Shown here piece after piece: positions 23,540-36,103 of a DNA stretch of 48,946 nt. Under the pieces are notes generated by a model that was not told where the DNA came from, made no database searches, and worked only from the letters and a program-made list of their open reading frames with translations. How positions within the stretch are numbered: position 1 is the stretch's first letter; each line of letters begins with the position of its first letter. A program made the translations under genes and the position numbers. Source of the stretch: Mycobacterium sp. (GTDB lineage: Bacteria > Actinomycetota > Actinomycetes > Mycobacteriales > Mycobacteriaceae); contig NZ_JAICZA010000015.1 in assembly GCF_025933915.1 (NCBI RefSeq), positions 1 through 48,946 on the forward strand, written 5' to 3'.

Positions 23540-24619
23540 ATGACAGTTGAGGGCGACCGCTCGTCCACCACCAACGGCCGAGCCCCCGCGCAGGGACGGC
23601 CGCGCGGTGAGGCTCCAGACCGCAACCTGGCGTTGGAACTGGTCCGCGTCACCGAGGCCGGCGCCATGGCCGCCGGCCGCTGGGTCGGCCGCGGCGACAA
23701 GGAGGGCGGTGACGGGGCAGCCGTCGATGCGATGCGCGAGCTGGTCAACTCGGTGTCGATGCGCGGCGTGGTCGTCATCGGCGAGGGTGAGAAGGACCAC
23801 GCGCCGATGCTCTACAACGGCGAGGAGGTCGGCAACGGCGACGGCGCGGAGTGCGACTTCGCCGTCGACCCGATCGACGGCACCACGCTGATGAGCAAGG
23901 GCATGCCCAACGCCATTTCGGTGCTCGCGGTGGCCGACCGCGGCTCGATGTTCGACCCGTCGGCGGTGTTCTACATGAACAAGATCGCCGTCGGCCCCGA
24001 GGCCGCGCACGTGCTCGACATCACCGCGCCGATCGCCGAGAACATCAAGGCCGTGGCCAAGGTGAAGGCGTTGTCGGTGCGCGATATGACGGTGTGCATC
24101 CTGGACCGGCCGCGGCATGCCCAGCTGATCGAAGACGTCCGGGCGACCGGGGCCCGCATCCGGCTGATCACCGACGGCGACGTAGCCGGCGCGATCTCAG
24201 CCTGCCGGCCGCACTCGGGCACCGACATGCTGGCCGGGATCGGCGGCACCCCGGAAGGCATCATCGCGGCCGCCGCGATCCGGTGCATGGGTGGCGCCAT
24301 CCAGGCGCAGTTGGCTCCCACGGACGACGACGAACGCCAGCAGGCCATCGACGCCGGCTATGACCTCGATCAGATCCTGTCCACCGAGGACCTCGTGTCC
24401 GGCGAGAACGTGTTCTTCTGCGCCACCGGGGTCACCAACGGTGATCTGCTCAAGGGCGTGCAGTACTACCCCGGCGGCTGCACCACTCAGTCGATCGTCA
24501 TGCGGTCGAAGTCGGGCACCGTCCGGATGATCGAGGCCTACCACCGGCTTTCGAAACTCAACGAATACTCCGCCATCGACTTCACCGGCGACAGTTCGGC
24601 CGCCTACCCCCTGCCCTGA
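23540..24619 (+). CDS. glpX: fructose-1,6-bisphosphatase class II
   Basis: 359 aa. Motifs of the GlpX family: G-D-K[12 protein letters not shown] near residue 53-67, G-E-G-E-K-D near 81, the metal-binding D-P-I-D-G-T-T near 112-118, and G-G-T-P-E-G near 236. It converts fructose 1,6-bisphosphate to fructose 6-phosphate, the committed gluconeogenic step and the only FBPase known in M. tuberculosis (Rv1099c). No strong ribosome-binding site precedes the ATG, and the region up to the divergent gene is 55 bp. Followed 31 bp later by fum. Confidence 0.95.
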   Translation: MTVEGDRSSTTNGRAPAQGRPRGEAPDRNLALELVRVTEAGAMAAGRWVGRGDKEGGDGAAVDAMRELVNSVSMRGVVVIGEGEKDHAPMLYNGEEVGNGDGAECDFAVDPIDGTTLMSKGMPNAISVLAVADRGSMFDPSAVFYMNKIAVGPEAAHVLDITAPIAENIKAVAKVKALSVRDMTVCILDRPRHAQLIEDVRATGARIRLITDGDVAGAISACRPHSGTDMLAGIGGTPEGIIAAAAIRCMGGAIQAQLAPTDDDERQQAIDAGYDLDQILSTEDLVSGENVFFCATGVTNGDLLKGVQYYPGGCTTQSIVMRSKSGTVRMIEAYHRLSKLNEYSAIDFTGDSSAAYPLP

Positions 24620-24650
24620 CCACCAGATCGAAGAACGAGGACGCCACTCC

Positions 24651-26087
24651 ATGGCCTTGAACAGCTCCGAAGACGCCGCTGACACCGAGTACCGCATCGA
24701 GCACGACACCATGGGCGAGGTCCGGGTGCCCGCAAAAGCGTTGTGGCGCGCGCAAACTCAGCGTGCGGTCGAGAACTTTCCGATCTCGGGCCGGGGCCTG
24801 GAACGCACCCAGATCCGCGCATTGGGCCTGCTGAAGGGCGCCTGCGCGCAGGTCAACAAGGACCTCGGGCTGCTGGCACCGGAAAAGGCCGACGCCATCA
24901 TCGCCGCGGCCGCCGAGATCGCCGACGGCCAGCACGACGACCAGTTCCCCATCGACGTCTTCCAGACCGGTTCGGGCACCAGCTCCAACATGAACACCAA
25001 CGAGGTGATCGCCGGCATCGCGGCGGCCAATGGCGTCACGGTGCACCCCAACGACGACGTCAACATGTCGCAGTCGTCGAACGACACCTTCCCCACCGCA
25101 ACCCACATCGCGGCCACCGAAGCCGCGGTGCGTCACCTCATTCCGGCGCTCGAGGTGCTGCACGACGCGCTGGCGGGCAAGGCCCGCGAATGGCGCACCG
25201 TGGTCAAGTCGGGCCGCACCCACCTGATGGACGCCGTTCCGGTGACGCTCGGCCAGGAATTCAGCGGGTACGCCCGCCAGGTCGAGGCGGGCATCGAGCG
25301 GGTGCGCGCCACGCTGCCGCGGCTGGGTGAGCTGGCGATCGGCGGGACCGCGGTCGGCACCGGACTCAACGCGCCCGACGGCTTCGGCGCCAAGGTGGTC
25401 GAAACCTTGGTCGCCTCCACCGGCCTGAGCGAATTGCGCACGGCGGCAAACTCGTTCGAGGCGCAGGCGGCGCGCGACGGGTTGGTCGAGGCCTCCGGCG
25501 CGCTGCGCACCATCGCGGTCTCACTGACCAAGATCGCCAACGACGTCCGCTGGATGGGGTCGGGTCCGCTGACCGGCCTGGCCGAGATTGCGCTGCCCGA
25601 CCTGCAACCGGGCAGCTCGATCATGCCAGGCAAGGTGAATCCGGTTCTCCCCGAGGCGGTTACGCAGGTCGCCGCGCAGGTCATCGGCAACGACGCCGCG
25701 GTCGCGTGGGGCGGGGCCAGCGGCGCCTTCGAGCTCAACGTGTACATCCCGATGATGGCCCGCAACATCCTCGAGTCCTTCAAGCTGCTGACCAACGTGT
25801 CGAGGCTGTTCGCGGAGCGCTGCGTCAGCGGACTGGCGGCCAACGTGGAGCACCTGCGGGAGCTCGCCGAATCGTCGCCGTCCATTGTGACGCCGCTGAA
25901 CTCGGCGATCGGGTACGAGGAGGCCGCCGCGGTGGCCAAGCAAGCCCTCAAGGAGCGCAAGACGATTCGCCAGACCGTCATCGACCGCGGCCTGATCGGC
26001 GACAAGCTGTCGATCGAGGAGCTCGACCGCCGGCTCGACGTGCTGGCCATGGCCCGCGTACAAGACGAGGTCAAACCAGAAGGCTAG
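24651..26087 (+). CDS. fum: fumarate hydratase class II
   Basis: 478 aa. [12 protein letters not shown] near residue 107-118, S-G-R-T-H-L-M-D-A with the catalytic His near 188, and the superfamily signature [11 protein letters not shown] near 318-328. It interconverts fumarate and malate in the TCA cycle as a cytosolic tetramer. A GAGG lies 10 nt before the ATG. It is grouped with glpX, so gluconeogenic flux genes are likely expressed together. Counterpart of Rv1098c. Confidence 0.96.
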   Translation: MALNSSEDAADTEYRIEHDTMGEVRVPAKALWRAQTQRAVENFPISGRGLERTQIRALGLLKGACAQVNKDLGLLAPEKADAIIAAAAEIADGQHDDQFPIDVFQTGSGTSSNMNTNEVIAGIAAANGVTVHPNDDVNMSQSSNDTFPTATHIAATEAAVRHLIPALEVLHDALAGKAREWRTVVKSGRTHLMDAVPVTLGQEFSGYARQVEAGIERVRATLPRLGELAIGGTAVGTGLNAPDGFGAKVVETLVASTGLSELRTAANSFEAQAARDGLVEASGALRTIAVSLTKIANDVRWMGSGPLTGLAEIALPDLQPGSSIMPGKVNPVLPEAVTQVAAQVIGNDAAVAWGGASGAFELNVYIPMMARNILESFKLLTNVSRLFAERCVSGLAANVEHLRELAESSPSIVTPLNSAIGYEEAAAVAKQALKERKTIRQTVIDRGLIGDKLSIEELDRRLDVLAMARVQDEVKPEG

Positions 26088-26137
26088 GCCGGCCGTCATG
26101 CGGTGATGGTGGTCGATGAGAGTAAGGGTGGTTTTCC

Positions 26138-27124
26138 ATGACGGCTCCTCCCGGCGGCCCCTACGGTCAGGGGCCTTACGGAAGCAATCCGTATGGGCAC
26201 GACCCGAATTGGGGCGGCCAGCCGCAAGCCGGCGGCCCCGGCCCCTACCCACAGGGGCCTTACCCGCAGGGCGGTCCGAACGCTTACCCGCCCGGCGGGC
26301 CGTACCCGTATCCGCCGGGCGGTCCCGCGGCCAATCCGTACCAGACGCCGCAGTATCCGCCACCGGGACAACCATTTCCGCCCGGTGGGCCCTACCCGCC
26401 GGGCCCTCCCCCCGGCGGCTCAAAGCTGCCCTGGTTGATCGTCGCCGGTCTGGTCGTGCTGGCCGTGATCGCGCTGGTGGCGACGCTCGTGGTGATGAAG
26501 GGCGGCCACGGCAACAAGCCGTCGAGCGCCGCGCCCTCGTCCACGAGCACCTCGGTCTCCCAACCGAAGAACTCGGCGCAGAACGCCACCGATTGCACGC
26601 CGAACGTGTCCGGCGGTGAGATGCCCCGGACCGACTCGATCGCCGCGGGCAAGCTCTCGTTCCCGGCCACCGCGGCGCCCTCCGGATGGACGGTGTTCTC
26701 CGACGACCAGGGCCCCAACCTGATCGGCGGGCTCGGTGTGGCCCAGGACGTGCCCGGGGCGAATCAGTGGATGATGACGGCCGAGGTCGGCGTCACCAAT
26801 TTCGTTGCCAGCATGGACCTCTCGGCGCAAGCCACCAAGCTGATGCAGTGCGTGGTCAACGGGCCCGGGTATGCGAATGCGTCACCCACGCTGGGGGCGG
26901 TCAAGACGTCGTCGATCACCGTCGATCAGACCAAGGCGGTGCGAGCCGACGCCGACGTCACGATCGCCGACCCAACCCGCAACGTCAAAGGCGACTCGGT
27001 CAGCATCATCGCGGTCGACACCAAACCGGTCACCGTCTTCATCGGCAGCACACCCATCGGCGACACCGCATCCGCGGACCTCGTCGGCAAGATCATCGCC
27101 GCGCTGAAGGTCGCGAAATCCTGA
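26138..27124 (+). CDS. Pro/Gly/Tyr-rich single-pass membrane protein (Rv1097c-type)
   Basis: 328 aa. The first 95 residues are a low-complexity P-G-G-P-Y-P / Y-G-Q-G-P-Y repeat; one membrane helix follows (about 97-117, L-I-V-A-G-L-V-V-L-A-V-I-A-L-V-A-T-L-V-V). The C-terminal 210 residues form an extracytoplasmic domain with two Cys (D-C-T-P-N and M-Q-C-V-V-N) that could pair. N-termini like this occur in many mycobacterial envelope proteins and are thought to mediate clustering. Function unknown; it follows fum by 50 bp on the same strand. Confidence 0.87.
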   Translation: MTAPPGGPYGQGPYGSNPYGHDPNWGGQPQAGGPGPYPQGPYPQGGPNAYPPGGPYPYPPGGPAANPYQTPQYPPPGQPFPPGGPYPPGPPPGGSKLPWLIVAGLVVLAVIALVATLVVMKGGHGNKPSSAAPSSTSTSVSQPKNSAQNATDCTPNVSGGEMPRTDSIAAGKLSFPATAAPSGWTVFSDDQGPNLIGGLGVAQDVPGANQWMMTAEVGVTNFVASMDLSAQATKLMQCVVNGPGYANASPTLGAVKTSSITVDQTKAVRADADVTIADPTRNVKGDSVSIIAVDTKPVTVFIGSTPIGDTASADLVGKIIAALKVAKS

Positions 27125-27140
27125 CGCGACCCCGACCGGC

Positions 27141-28661
27141 CTAACCGGCCGGGCCGGTCGGTGCGCAGACGTGGGTGGTCTCGGATCGCCCACGCAGGAC
27201 CGTGGAATAGCATTCGGCCCAGTGCCCGCGTTCGGCGTCAGCGGCCGCATCGATGGCGGCCGCCGAACACAGGATTCTCCGGTCGGAAGTCTTGGCGAGG
27301 TCGGCCAGCCGTGCGGCTTCGTTGACGGCGTCGCCGATCACGGTGTATTCGTACCGGTTTTCGGCGCCGACGTTGCCGGCAAAAACGCGCCCCGCGGAAA
27401 CGCCGATGCCGAAATCGACTGGCAACCGCCGCAGTTGGGTGGCCAGCGCGCGGGCCGTCGCCAAGGCCGACGATGCCGGCTCGCTCGTCGCCAGCGGCGC
27501 CCCGAAGACGGCCAGCGCGGCATCACCGGCGAACTTGTTGATCAGTCCGTGGTGTTCGTCGACGGCGTTGACGACGATCCGGAAGAAGTCGTTGAGTACC
27601 GCGGCAACCTCTTGCGGGGGACGGCTTTCCGCGAGCTGGGTGGAGCCCACCAGGTCGATGAAGAGCACGGCCGCTTCGACCACATCGCCCGAGAGCGATG
27701 CGCCCTCTTGGACGGCGCGCTGCGCGACGTCGGCCCCGACATGGCGTCCGAACAAATCACGCAACCGGTCGCGCTCGGCGAGTCCGGCCACCATCCGGTT
27801 GAATCCTGTTTGCAGCCGCCCGATCTGGGAACGCTCGTAGGCGCCGACGTACGTTCCCATCCGGCCATGTTCGACCTCTGCCATGGCGTCGACGACCTCG
27901 CCGATCGGGTCCGAGATGGACCGCGACGTCAGGATCATCGTCGGCAGTCCCAGCACCAGCGCCGCCAGCGATACCACCAGGATCGGCACGTCCAACGATG
28001 CCGACCTCTCGATCAGCCACCCGTATGAGCGGAGAACAACCAGGGTCGCGATGACCGCGATGGGAAACGCGCTGCAGAGAAACCACAGCAGAACCAGTCG
28101 CGCGTACACACTCGGTACGGCCAGCCGCGGCTCGGCGCCCAGCGTCGCCGCACGCATGATGGGCCGCAGGGTGCGTTGCGCGAGCAGCATCCCAGTGCCT
28201 GCGGCGGCCGTGCCGCCGAGGAGAATGCCGAGCGCGATGGGCAGCAGAAGTCGGGCCCCACCACCGAGATTCAGCAGGACGAAGATTCCGCCGCTCAGCG
28301 CCCAGGCCGTCACGAGGATCGCCGACTGCCGCCCGGCCAGCGTCATCACGGCGTCGCGTTGGTCGGGTGTCGGCTCGTCTCCTGCCACAAACCAACGCAG
28401 CGTGGGGGCCAGGCTCAAGGCGCCGGCCACCGAGACGCCGATGATGCCCAGCACGACGAGCAGCACCACCGGCACCGTGCTGTGCCGCGCGAAGTCGTCG
28501 TTGGCCCCGACGGAGGTGTGGCCGCGCAACGGGATCAAGATGGCGGCCGCCTCGACGACGGCCAGAACGTAAGACAGACTCAGGTCAAACCCATAGTGAA
28601 ACATCCACCACCGAGCGGACTTTCGTCCTTTCGCGGCGGAAGCCAAACTTGTTTTAGGCAC
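27141..28661 (-). CDS. six-helix membrane adenylate cyclase with HAMP domain
   Basis: 506 aa. About six membrane helices (27-250), a HAMP linker (I-S-D-P-I-G-E-V-V-D-A-M, about 260-310), and a C-terminal class III cyclase. All six canonical catalytic residues are present: Asp in F-I-D-L-V-G-S, Lys and Asp in N-K-F-A-G-D-A, and Asp, Asn and Arg in I-G-D-A-V-N-E-A-A-R. It should make cAMP. The architecture matches the Rv1318c-Rv1320c/Rv3645 group, but I do not recall a member at this locus in M. tuberculosis. The GTG start overlaps the deacetylase end by 8 bp; an ATG 19 codons later is an alternative. Confidence 0.9.
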   Translation of the reverse strand: MPKTSLASAAKGRKSARWWMFHYGFDLSLSYVLAVVEAAAILIPLRGHTSVGANDDFARHSTVPVVLLVVLGIIGVSVAGALSLAPTLRWFVAGDEPTPDQRDAVMTLAGRQSAILVTAWALSGGIFVLLNLGGGARLLLPIALGILLGGTAAAGTGMLLAQRTLRPIMRAATLGAEPRLAVPSVYARLVLLWFLCSAFPIAVIATLVVLRSYGWLIERSASLDVPILVVSLAALVLGLPTMILTSRSISDPIGEVVDAMAEVEHGRMGTYVGAYERSQIGRLQTGFNRMVAGLAERDRLRDLFGRHVGADVAQRAVQEGASLSGDVVEAAVLFIDLVGSTQLAESRPPQEVAAVLNDFFRIVVNAVDEHHGLINKFAGDAALAVFGAPLATSEPASSALATARALATQLRRLPVDFGIGVSAGRVFAGNVGAENRYEYTVIGDAVNEAARLADLAKTSDRRILCSAAAIDAAADAERGHWAECYSTVLRGRSETTHVCAPTGPAG

Positions 28662-29529
28662 CGTTGTTCGGCCCGCCGGAGTTCTGCCCGGGGATGTCGG
28701 TAATCGGGAAATTGGGCATCGGCCTCGGGGAGGGGGTGTCGGGCAGCGTGGGAATATCGCCGGCGGGGATGTCGCGCAGACCGTTGACGGGTGGTCCGTT
28801 CTCCCGGCTGCCGTAGCTGCTGCCCGGCGCCCGCGGGCCGAGCAGATCGCTGACCGCCACCAGGCGGTACCCGTTGGCCTTGAGCACCGGGATGAATTGA
28901 TACACCAGATCGACGGTGCTCGAGTAGGTGTTATGGAACAACACCACGGAGCCGGGCTTGATGTAGGTCATCAGCATGCTTCGCGTCGCCGCCGTGTTCG
29001 AGTCGTTGGCCCAATCGAAAGGGATGACATCCCAAAGGATTTCGGCGAGCCCGAATTGGCCGGCGGTCTGGCGCACGGCCGGGTCGGACAATCCGCCCGC
29101 GGGCCGGTACAACGTCGGCGTGCGGCCCGTCGCGGCGGTGATCGCGTCATTTGCCTTCGAGAACTGCCCGGCAATGTCCTCCCGCGGGATGGTGGTCATG
29201 TTGGGGTGTTCCCAGGTGTGGTTGCCGATTTCCATCCCCGCGTCGGCGATGCGCTTGGCGCCGGCCGGGTCGGCGGCCACCTTGTTGCCGATCAGGAAGA
29301 ACGTGGCCTTCGCGTCGTTGTCCTTCAGGATGCGCAACAGCCGCGCGTCGAAGGGTCCGGGCCCGTCATCGAACGTCAAAGCGACGCATTTGATGACCGC
29401 GCAACTGAGGTCGTCGGCGCGTGTCACATGACCGGTCAGCCCGCCGATCACCAGGACCGCGACGGCCGCCACCACACCGACCAGCGTGCGCCAGTAGCGC
29501 CAGGCCAAAGTGTCGGGTCGTTTCGCCAC
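28654..29529 (-). CDS. secreted/membrane-anchored polysaccharide deacetylase (CE4)
   Basis: 291 aa. An N-terminal helix (14-31) anchors or exports it. NodB-homology motifs: T-F-D-D-G-P-G (52-58; Asp54 base, Asp55 metal), N-H-T-W-E-H with metal His104 and His108, R-P-A-G-G near 140, and V-L-F-H-N-T near 196. CE4 enzymes remove acetyl groups from peptidoglycan or other sugars; Rv1096, the counterpart, has been reported as a peptidoglycan deacetylase. A Pro-rich C-terminal tail of about 55 residues follows. It is translationally linked to the downstream cyclase. Confidence 0.93.
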   Translation of the reverse strand: MAKRPDTLAWRYWRTLVGVVAAVAVLVIGGLTGHVTRADDLSCAVIKCVALTFDDGPGPFDARLLRILKDNDAKATFFLIGNKVAADPAGAKRIADAGMEIGNHTWEHPNMTTIPREDIAGQFSKANDAITAATGRTPTLYRPAGGLSDPAVRQTAGQFGLAEILWDVIPFDWANDSNTAATRSMLMTYIKPGSVVLFHNTYSSTVDLVYQFIPVLKANGYRLVAVSDLLGPRAPGSSYGSRENGPPVNGLRDIPAGDIPTLPDTPSPRPMPNFPITDIPGQNSGGPNNGA

Positions 29530-29623
29530 GGTGAAATCCTACTCACCGCGAGACTGCGACTAGCGACGCGTTTCGCGAGTGCGGCCGTAGTGGAATACAG
29601 TTTCGCGGCCGGGCGAGGCGCCG

Positions 29624-30925
29624 TCAGTGCGGTCCGGCGATCTCCTCGAGCATCTCGGTGACCAGCGCGGCGATCGGCGATCGCTCGCTGCGCAACAAGG
29701 TGATGTGGGCGAACAGCGGATGGCCCTTCAGCTTTTCGATCACCGCAGCGACCCCGTCATGGCGGCCCACCCGCAGGTTGTCGCGCTGGGCGATGTCGTG
29801 GGTGAGGATGACTCGCGACCCGGTGCCCAGCCGGGACAGCACGGTCAGTAACACGTTGCGCTCCAGCGACTGCGCCTCATCGACGATGACGAACGAGTCG
29901 TGCAGCGACCGTCCCCGGATGTGGGTCAGCGGCAGCACTTCGAGCATGCCCCGGGACAGCACTTCCTCCAGCACCGCCGGGCTGGCCAGACCCTCGAGGG
30001 TGTCGAAAACGGCCTGCGCCCACGGGCCCATCTTTTCGCTCTCGCTGCCGGGCAGGTAGCCCAGCTCCTGGCCGCCGACGGCGTACAGCGGGCGGAAGAC
30101 CACCACCTTGCGCTGGGTCCGCCGCTCGAGCACCGCCTCCAGGCCGGCGCACAACGCCAGGGCCGACTTGCCGGTGCCGGCTTTGCCGCCCAGCGACACG
30201 ATGCCGACGGACTCATCGAGCAGCAGGTCCAGGGCCACCCGCTGTTCGGCGGAGCGCCCGCGCAATCCGAACACTTCGCGGTCACCACGGACCAGCTGGA
30301 CGCGCTTGTCCGCGTTGACCCTGCCGAGCGCGTGCGAGCTACCGCCGAGCAACCGAATACCGGTGTGGCAGGGCAGGTCTCGCGCCTCGACCAGATCGAT
30401 CTCGCCGTCGGTGAACAGCGCGTCGATATCGTCGGTGGCAGTCTCCAACTCGCGCATCCCCGACCACCCGGAGGCGACGACGTCTTGCGCGTGGTATTCG
30501 TCCGCGGCCAGCCCCACCGCGGCGGCCTTGACCCGAAGCGGAATGTCTTTGCTGACCAACGTGACTCGCTTGCCTTCGGCGGCGAGGTTGGCGGCGCAAC
30601 TCAAGATCCGGCAGTCGTTGTTGTCACCGCGGAAGCCGGCGGGCAGCACCGCCGGGTCCGTGTGGTTGAGTTCGACATGGAGCGTACCGCCTTGTGTCCC
30701 AACGGGAATGGGCTGATCCAGGCGGCCGTGCACCAGCCGAAGATCGTCGAACAGACGCAACGCCTGGCGGGCGAACCATCCCAGCTCGTGGTGGTGGCGT
30801 TTGGCCTCCAGTTCGCTGATCACGACCAGCGGAACAACCACCTCGTGTTCGGCGAACCGGCTGCACGCCCACGGGTCGGACAGCAGCACGGAAGTGTCGA
30901 TCACGTAGGTCCGGATATCGGTCAC
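29624..30925 (-). CDS. phoH2: PhoH2: PIN ribonuclease fused to PhoH ATPase/RNA helicase
   Basis: 433 aa. N-terminal PIN domain: Asp10 in V-I-D-T-S, Glu38, Asp101/Asp104 in G-D-N-N-D-C and Asp127. C-terminal PhoH domain: Walker A G-K-A-G-T-G-K-S at 247-254 and Walker B V-D-E-A-Q at 348-352. The mycobacterial protein unwinds and cleaves RNA. GTG 30925 gives exactly the length of Rv1095, with GAGGAG 7 nt upstream, and its GTGA overlaps the stop of a small upstream ORF. The much longer ORF upstream is a shadow of desA2. Confidence 0.95.
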   Translation of the reverse strand: MTDIRTYVIDTSVLLSDPWACSRFAEHEVVVPLVVISELEAKRHHHELGWFARQALRLFDDLRLVHGRLDQPIPVGTQGGTLHVELNHTDPAVLPAGFRGDNNDCRILSCAANLAAEGKRVTLVSKDIPLRVKAAAVGLAADEYHAQDVVASGWSGMRELETATDDIDALFTDGEIDLVEARDLPCHTGIRLLGGSSHALGRVNADKRVQLVRGDREVFGLRGRSAEQRVALDLLLDESVGIVSLGGKAGTGKSALALCAGLEAVLERRTQRKVVVFRPLYAVGGQELGYLPGSESEKMGPWAQAVFDTLEGLASPAVLEEVLSRGMLEVLPLTHIRGRSLHDSFVIVDEAQSLERNVLLTVLSRLGTGSRVILTHDIAQRDNLRVGRHDGVAAVIEKLKGHPLFAHITLLRSERSPIAALVTEMLEEIAGPH

Positions 30926-31065
30926 GTAGCGCTCCTCGAGCGGGATGAGCCCGCGCGGACCCGCACAGGCATGTCGACGGGAACCGCAGCACCAGGACCG
31001 GGGCCGGTCCTTCCGTTGTGATGACGGGAGGTGCCGCCCTGGCAGCAGAGCATGACGCTGACCAT
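30922..31065 (-). CDS. small ORF coupled to phoH2, candidate PhoAT antitoxin
   Basis: 47 aa, basic (seven Arg), with M-L-C-C-Q-G-G near the N-terminus and [10 protein letters not shown] at the end. The stop overlaps the phoH2 GTG as GTGA. In M. tuberculosis and M. smegmatis a small gene, phoAT, overlaps phoH2 in this way and counteracts its toxicity. No ribosome-binding site lies close to ATG 31065; TAGCGT 8 nt upstream could be a -10 of a leaderless message. An upstream ATG (31119) would give 65 aa. The assignment rests on position, not on a recognised sequence. Confidence 0.5.
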   Translation of the reverse strand: MVSVMLCCQGGTSRHHNGRTGPGPGAAVPVDMPVRVRAGSSRSRSAT

Positions 31066-31170
31066 CGAGAACGACGCTACTCCCGTGGCCGCGTGCCCGC
31101 TGTGCAGGCGCGCCGACATGACAAGCCGCGAACCCCCGGGGGCGGCGAAAGTGGCGAGGTGCCGGCCGGC

Positions 31171-31998
31171 TCAGCCGACGATGAATTGCCGCAGCGCGGG
31201 CTCGTCCGCGAGCCCCCATGCGGTGATGCGGTCGGAGATCGCCTGCCGCAGCTGCTCCGGATCGAAAATGCCTGCCCCGGCGACGTTCTGCACCTTGTCC
31301 GCATACGCGTCGATGTCGGCGCCGGGCACCTTCAGGTCGGCCGCGCGGGCGGCGATCGCCGCGATCGTCTCGTCGCGGGTGTATTCCAGGCAGTGCGCGA
31401 CGAGGTTGGAGAAGAACAGTTCGTGGCGCCGCTCGTCCCGTGCGATCCGGTCGACGAGGCCGGCCAAGATGGGCTCCTCCAGCTTGGCGGCCAGGTTCTC
31501 GCAGAACACGGCGTGGGTGCGTTCGGTGAACGCCATGTGCACCAGCGTTTCCACCTGCGAGTAGGTGTCGGCGCGGTAGCCCTTCATCACGTACTGGACA
31601 CGGGCCTCTTCGTTGGCGGTCGGGTCGACCTCCCGTGTCACCACCAGGTATTCGCGCAGCGCGATGGCGTGCAGGTGCTCCTCGGCGGTCCACCGGCCCA
31701 GCCAGCGTCCCCAGTAGTCCTCCAGGATGAAGTGCTCGACCAGCTCGCGGTGGTGCGCGGCCAGGTTGTCCTTGAGCAGCAGCATGATCTCGCAGGCATC
31801 CGTCAAGGGCCTCGGCAACGTCATCGACGACGGGTCCCAGTCGCGCCCGCCGAGGAATGCGAAGTTCTCGCCCCGTTCGAACGGCACGTAGTCGTGCGCG
31901 AACCAGAGTTCCTCGGTGGACAGGTGGCGGTCGATGTTCGCTTCGACGACCGGCTCGAGTTCCAGGGTCAGCGCGTTAGCGACGGGTCTCTGTGCCAT
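31171..31998 (-). CDS. desA2: acyl-ACP desaturase-like protein DesA2
   Basis: 275 aa, exactly the length of M. tuberculosis DesA2 (Rv1094). Ferritin-like di-iron fold: L-T-L-E-L-E-P-V at the N-terminus, H-H-R-E-L-V-E-H-F, a central [13 protein letters not shown] and D-E-R-R-H-E-L-F-F near residue 190, the last two giving E-x-x-H ligands. It would introduce a double bond into an acyl chain on ACP, possibly for mycolate precursors. The start at M-A-Q-R-P-V follows the family; TACAGT 6 nt before the ATG suggests a leaderless message. Confidence 0.94.
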   Translation of the reverse strand: MAQRPVANALTLELEPVVEANIDRHLSTEELWFAHDYVPFERGENFAFLGGRDWDPSSMTLPRPLTDACEIMLLLKDNLAAHHRELVEHFILEDYWGRWLGRWTAEEHLHAIALREYLVVTREVDPTANEEARVQYVMKGYRADTYSQVETLVHMAFTERTHAVFCENLAAKLEEPILAGLVDRIARDERRHELFFSNLVAHCLEYTRDETIAAIAARAADLKVPGADIDAYADKVQNVAGAGIFDPEQLRQAISDRITAWGLADEPALRQFIVG

Positions 31999-32116
31999 GA
32001 GATAACTGTAACCCGCGTACACAGGTTCATGAAACCGCCGGGGTCGTGTCACCGCAACTGGTGACTTTGGTCCTCGAACCCGCCCAGCCGGGCGGTCCGA
32101 CCCGAGTCGACGCCGG

Positions 32117-34472
<2,356 letters not shown>

Positions 34473-34484
34473 GTCGGTGGGCGC

Positions 34485-34910
34485 TTACTCCGTCTCGAGG
34501 CGACGCAGTCCCAGGTATTGCAGCCCCGCGAACGCAGCCATGGAGGCAGCACTGGCCACCGTCAGCGCAACCCCGGTGGCGGTCAGGGGCAATGCTTCGG
34601 CCGCCACGATCGAGGCCAACGTGAAGAAGACGTTGGCGACGATGACGCCGATACCGATACCGCGCAGGTCCGGCATCGCCCCGAGGCTGAACACCACGAG
34701 GCCGTAGAAGACGAAGAAGGCCCCCACCGAGTACTCCTGAAAGGACGTCAGGCCGGTCAGCGACGAGAGCGGGTCGGCGATGAAGGCGACGACCAAGCCG
34801 AACAATCCCGTCAGCGTCGCGTCGGCGCGGACGGCAAACCGCAACAGCGAGTCGGTCGAGTCGTAGAGGGGCCGCGTGGTGGGACCGGATACACCAGAAA
34901 CAGACATCAT
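34485..34910 (-). CDS. four-helix integral membrane protein, unknown
   Basis: 141 aa. About four membrane helices with short loops: F-G-L-V-V-A-F-I-A, V-G-A-F-F-V-F-Y-G-L-V-V-F-S-L, G-I-G-V-I-V-A-N-V-F-F-T-L-A-S-I and V-A-S-A-A-S-M-A-A-F-A-G-L. No functional motif is recognised. ATG 34910 has GAGGAG 7 nt upstream; the extra N-terminus of the longer ORF is unlikely. It is convergent with coaA, 12 bp away. The 225 bp upstream hold no gene I can support; in M. tuberculosis PE/PE_PGRS genes lie here. Confidence 0.78.
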   Translation of the reverse strand: MMSVSGVSGPTTRPLYDSTDSLLRFAVRADATLTGLFGLVVAFIADPLSSLTGLTSFQEYSVGAFFVFYGLVVFSLGAMPDLRGIGIGVIVANVFFTLASIVAAEALPLTATGVALTVASAASMAAFAGLQYLGLRRLETE

Positions 34911-35135
34911 GTGATTACTCCTCGCGATGGCCGGTTGTGTCGAACGGCTTTGAACTGTGAACGTGCCCCGGTGCACCGCCATATCGACTCATGGCGCTAA
35001 TGCCATGGATACAACGACGAGGTGGTTCACCCGGCTATTCCCGTTGGCGGGTAAATATTTGACACGCGCCAGTCCGGCGGAGCTCAGCGGCCCCAGGAGT
35101 CACAGAAGCAACCGCGCGAGGCTTCGTCCGGGGGG

Positions 35136-35924
35136 CTACTTGCCGTGGCGGCGATGCCGCTGGGTGTAGTCACGCAGCGCGCGCAGGAAGTCGACCCGGC
35201 GGAACGCGGGCCAGTGCGCTTCGGTGAACCACATCTCGGAGTACGCGCTCTGCCACAGCAGAAAACCGGACAGCCGCTGCTCGCCCGACGTGCGGATCAC
35301 CAGGTCGGGATCGGGCTGACCGGAGGTGTAGAGATTTTCCGAGATCGCATCGACGGTGACCGTGTCGATCAGCTCTTCGGCCGACGCGCCGTTGGCGAGC
35401 TCCTTGCTCAACAGCGAACGCACCGCGTCGACGATTTCTCGGCGGCCACCGTAGCCGACGGCGACGTTGACATGGAAGGACGCCACGACCGGCGTGGACT
35501 CCACGGCCCCGCGCAGCCGGCGGGCCGGTTGCTCGCCGAGCAACTCGAGGTCGCCGACGGTGCGCACACTCCAGCGATTGGCGGGTGCGCAGATCTCCTC
35601 GACGACGTCGGTGATGATCTCGATGAGCCCGGCCAGCTCTTCGGGATCCCGTTGCAGGTTTTCCGTGGAAAGCAGGTACACGGTGGTCATTTCGATGCCG
35701 GCGTCCTGACACCAGCGCAGCATCTCGGCGATCTTGAGGGCACCCATCCGGTAGCCGTAGCTCACGTCGTCGTATCCCGCGTCGCGCGCCCAGCGCCGGT
35801 TCCCGTCGCACAACACGGCGATGTGGCGGGGAAGTTCCGACTTGGAAGCGGTCAGGCCCTGCCGCAGCCGCATTTCGTAGATCCGATACAGCGGCTCTTT
35901 GAGTCGCGGCGGGATGATTTCCAC
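35136..35924 (-). CDS. short-chain (Z)-isoprenyl diphosphate synthase (Rv1086-type)
   Basis: 262 aa, identical in length to Rv1086. Cis-prenyltransferase signature [12 protein letters not shown] with Asp40, S-T-E-N-L-Q-R-D near 96, and the C-terminal [19 protein letters not shown]. Rv1086 makes omega,E,Z-farnesyl diphosphate from geranyl diphosphate, the precursor for decaprenyl phosphate carriers of the cell wall. GTG 35924 is chosen from the family N-terminus (M-E-I-I-P-P-R). The longer frame extends into the divergent hemolysin gene's leader. Confidence 0.94.
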   Translation of the reverse strand: MEIIPPRLKEPLYRIYEMRLRQGLTASKSELPRHIAVLCDGNRRWARDAGYDDVSYGYRMGALKIAEMLRWCQDAGIEMTTVYLLSTENLQRDPEELAGLIEIITDVVEEICAPANRWSVRTVGDLELLGEQPARRLRGAVESTPVVASFHVNVAVGYGGRREIVDAVRSLLSKELANGASAEELIDTVTVDAISENLYTSGQPDPDLVIRTSGEQRLSGFLLWQSAYSEMWFTEAHWPAFRRVDFLRALRDYTQRHRRHGK

Positions 35925-36103
35925 GAACACCCACCCTACTGCCAGCGGCGATGGAATCCGGGTTCCAATTCCGGCGCGGTCAGATGAGAAGTCCCGTGAG
36001 AAGTCGACACTGTGCCGTAACCATCCCTGGCTACTCTGGCTCTTACGCGGCCCCGCCACCGCGCCTGCGGGACCCCTCGTTGCGAAGACAAAACACAGGA
36101 GCC

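Noticed and set aside
30926-31693. N-terminal extension of phoH2 in the 689-aa frame
   Set aside because: The family length (433 aa), GAGGAG and GTG start at 30925 fix the true start; the extension is antisense-like composition overlapping desA2.
35050-35075. TTGACA as a plus-strand -35 between uppS-type and membrane-protein genes
   Set aside because: No -10 at proper spacing and no plus-strand gene follows it nearby.
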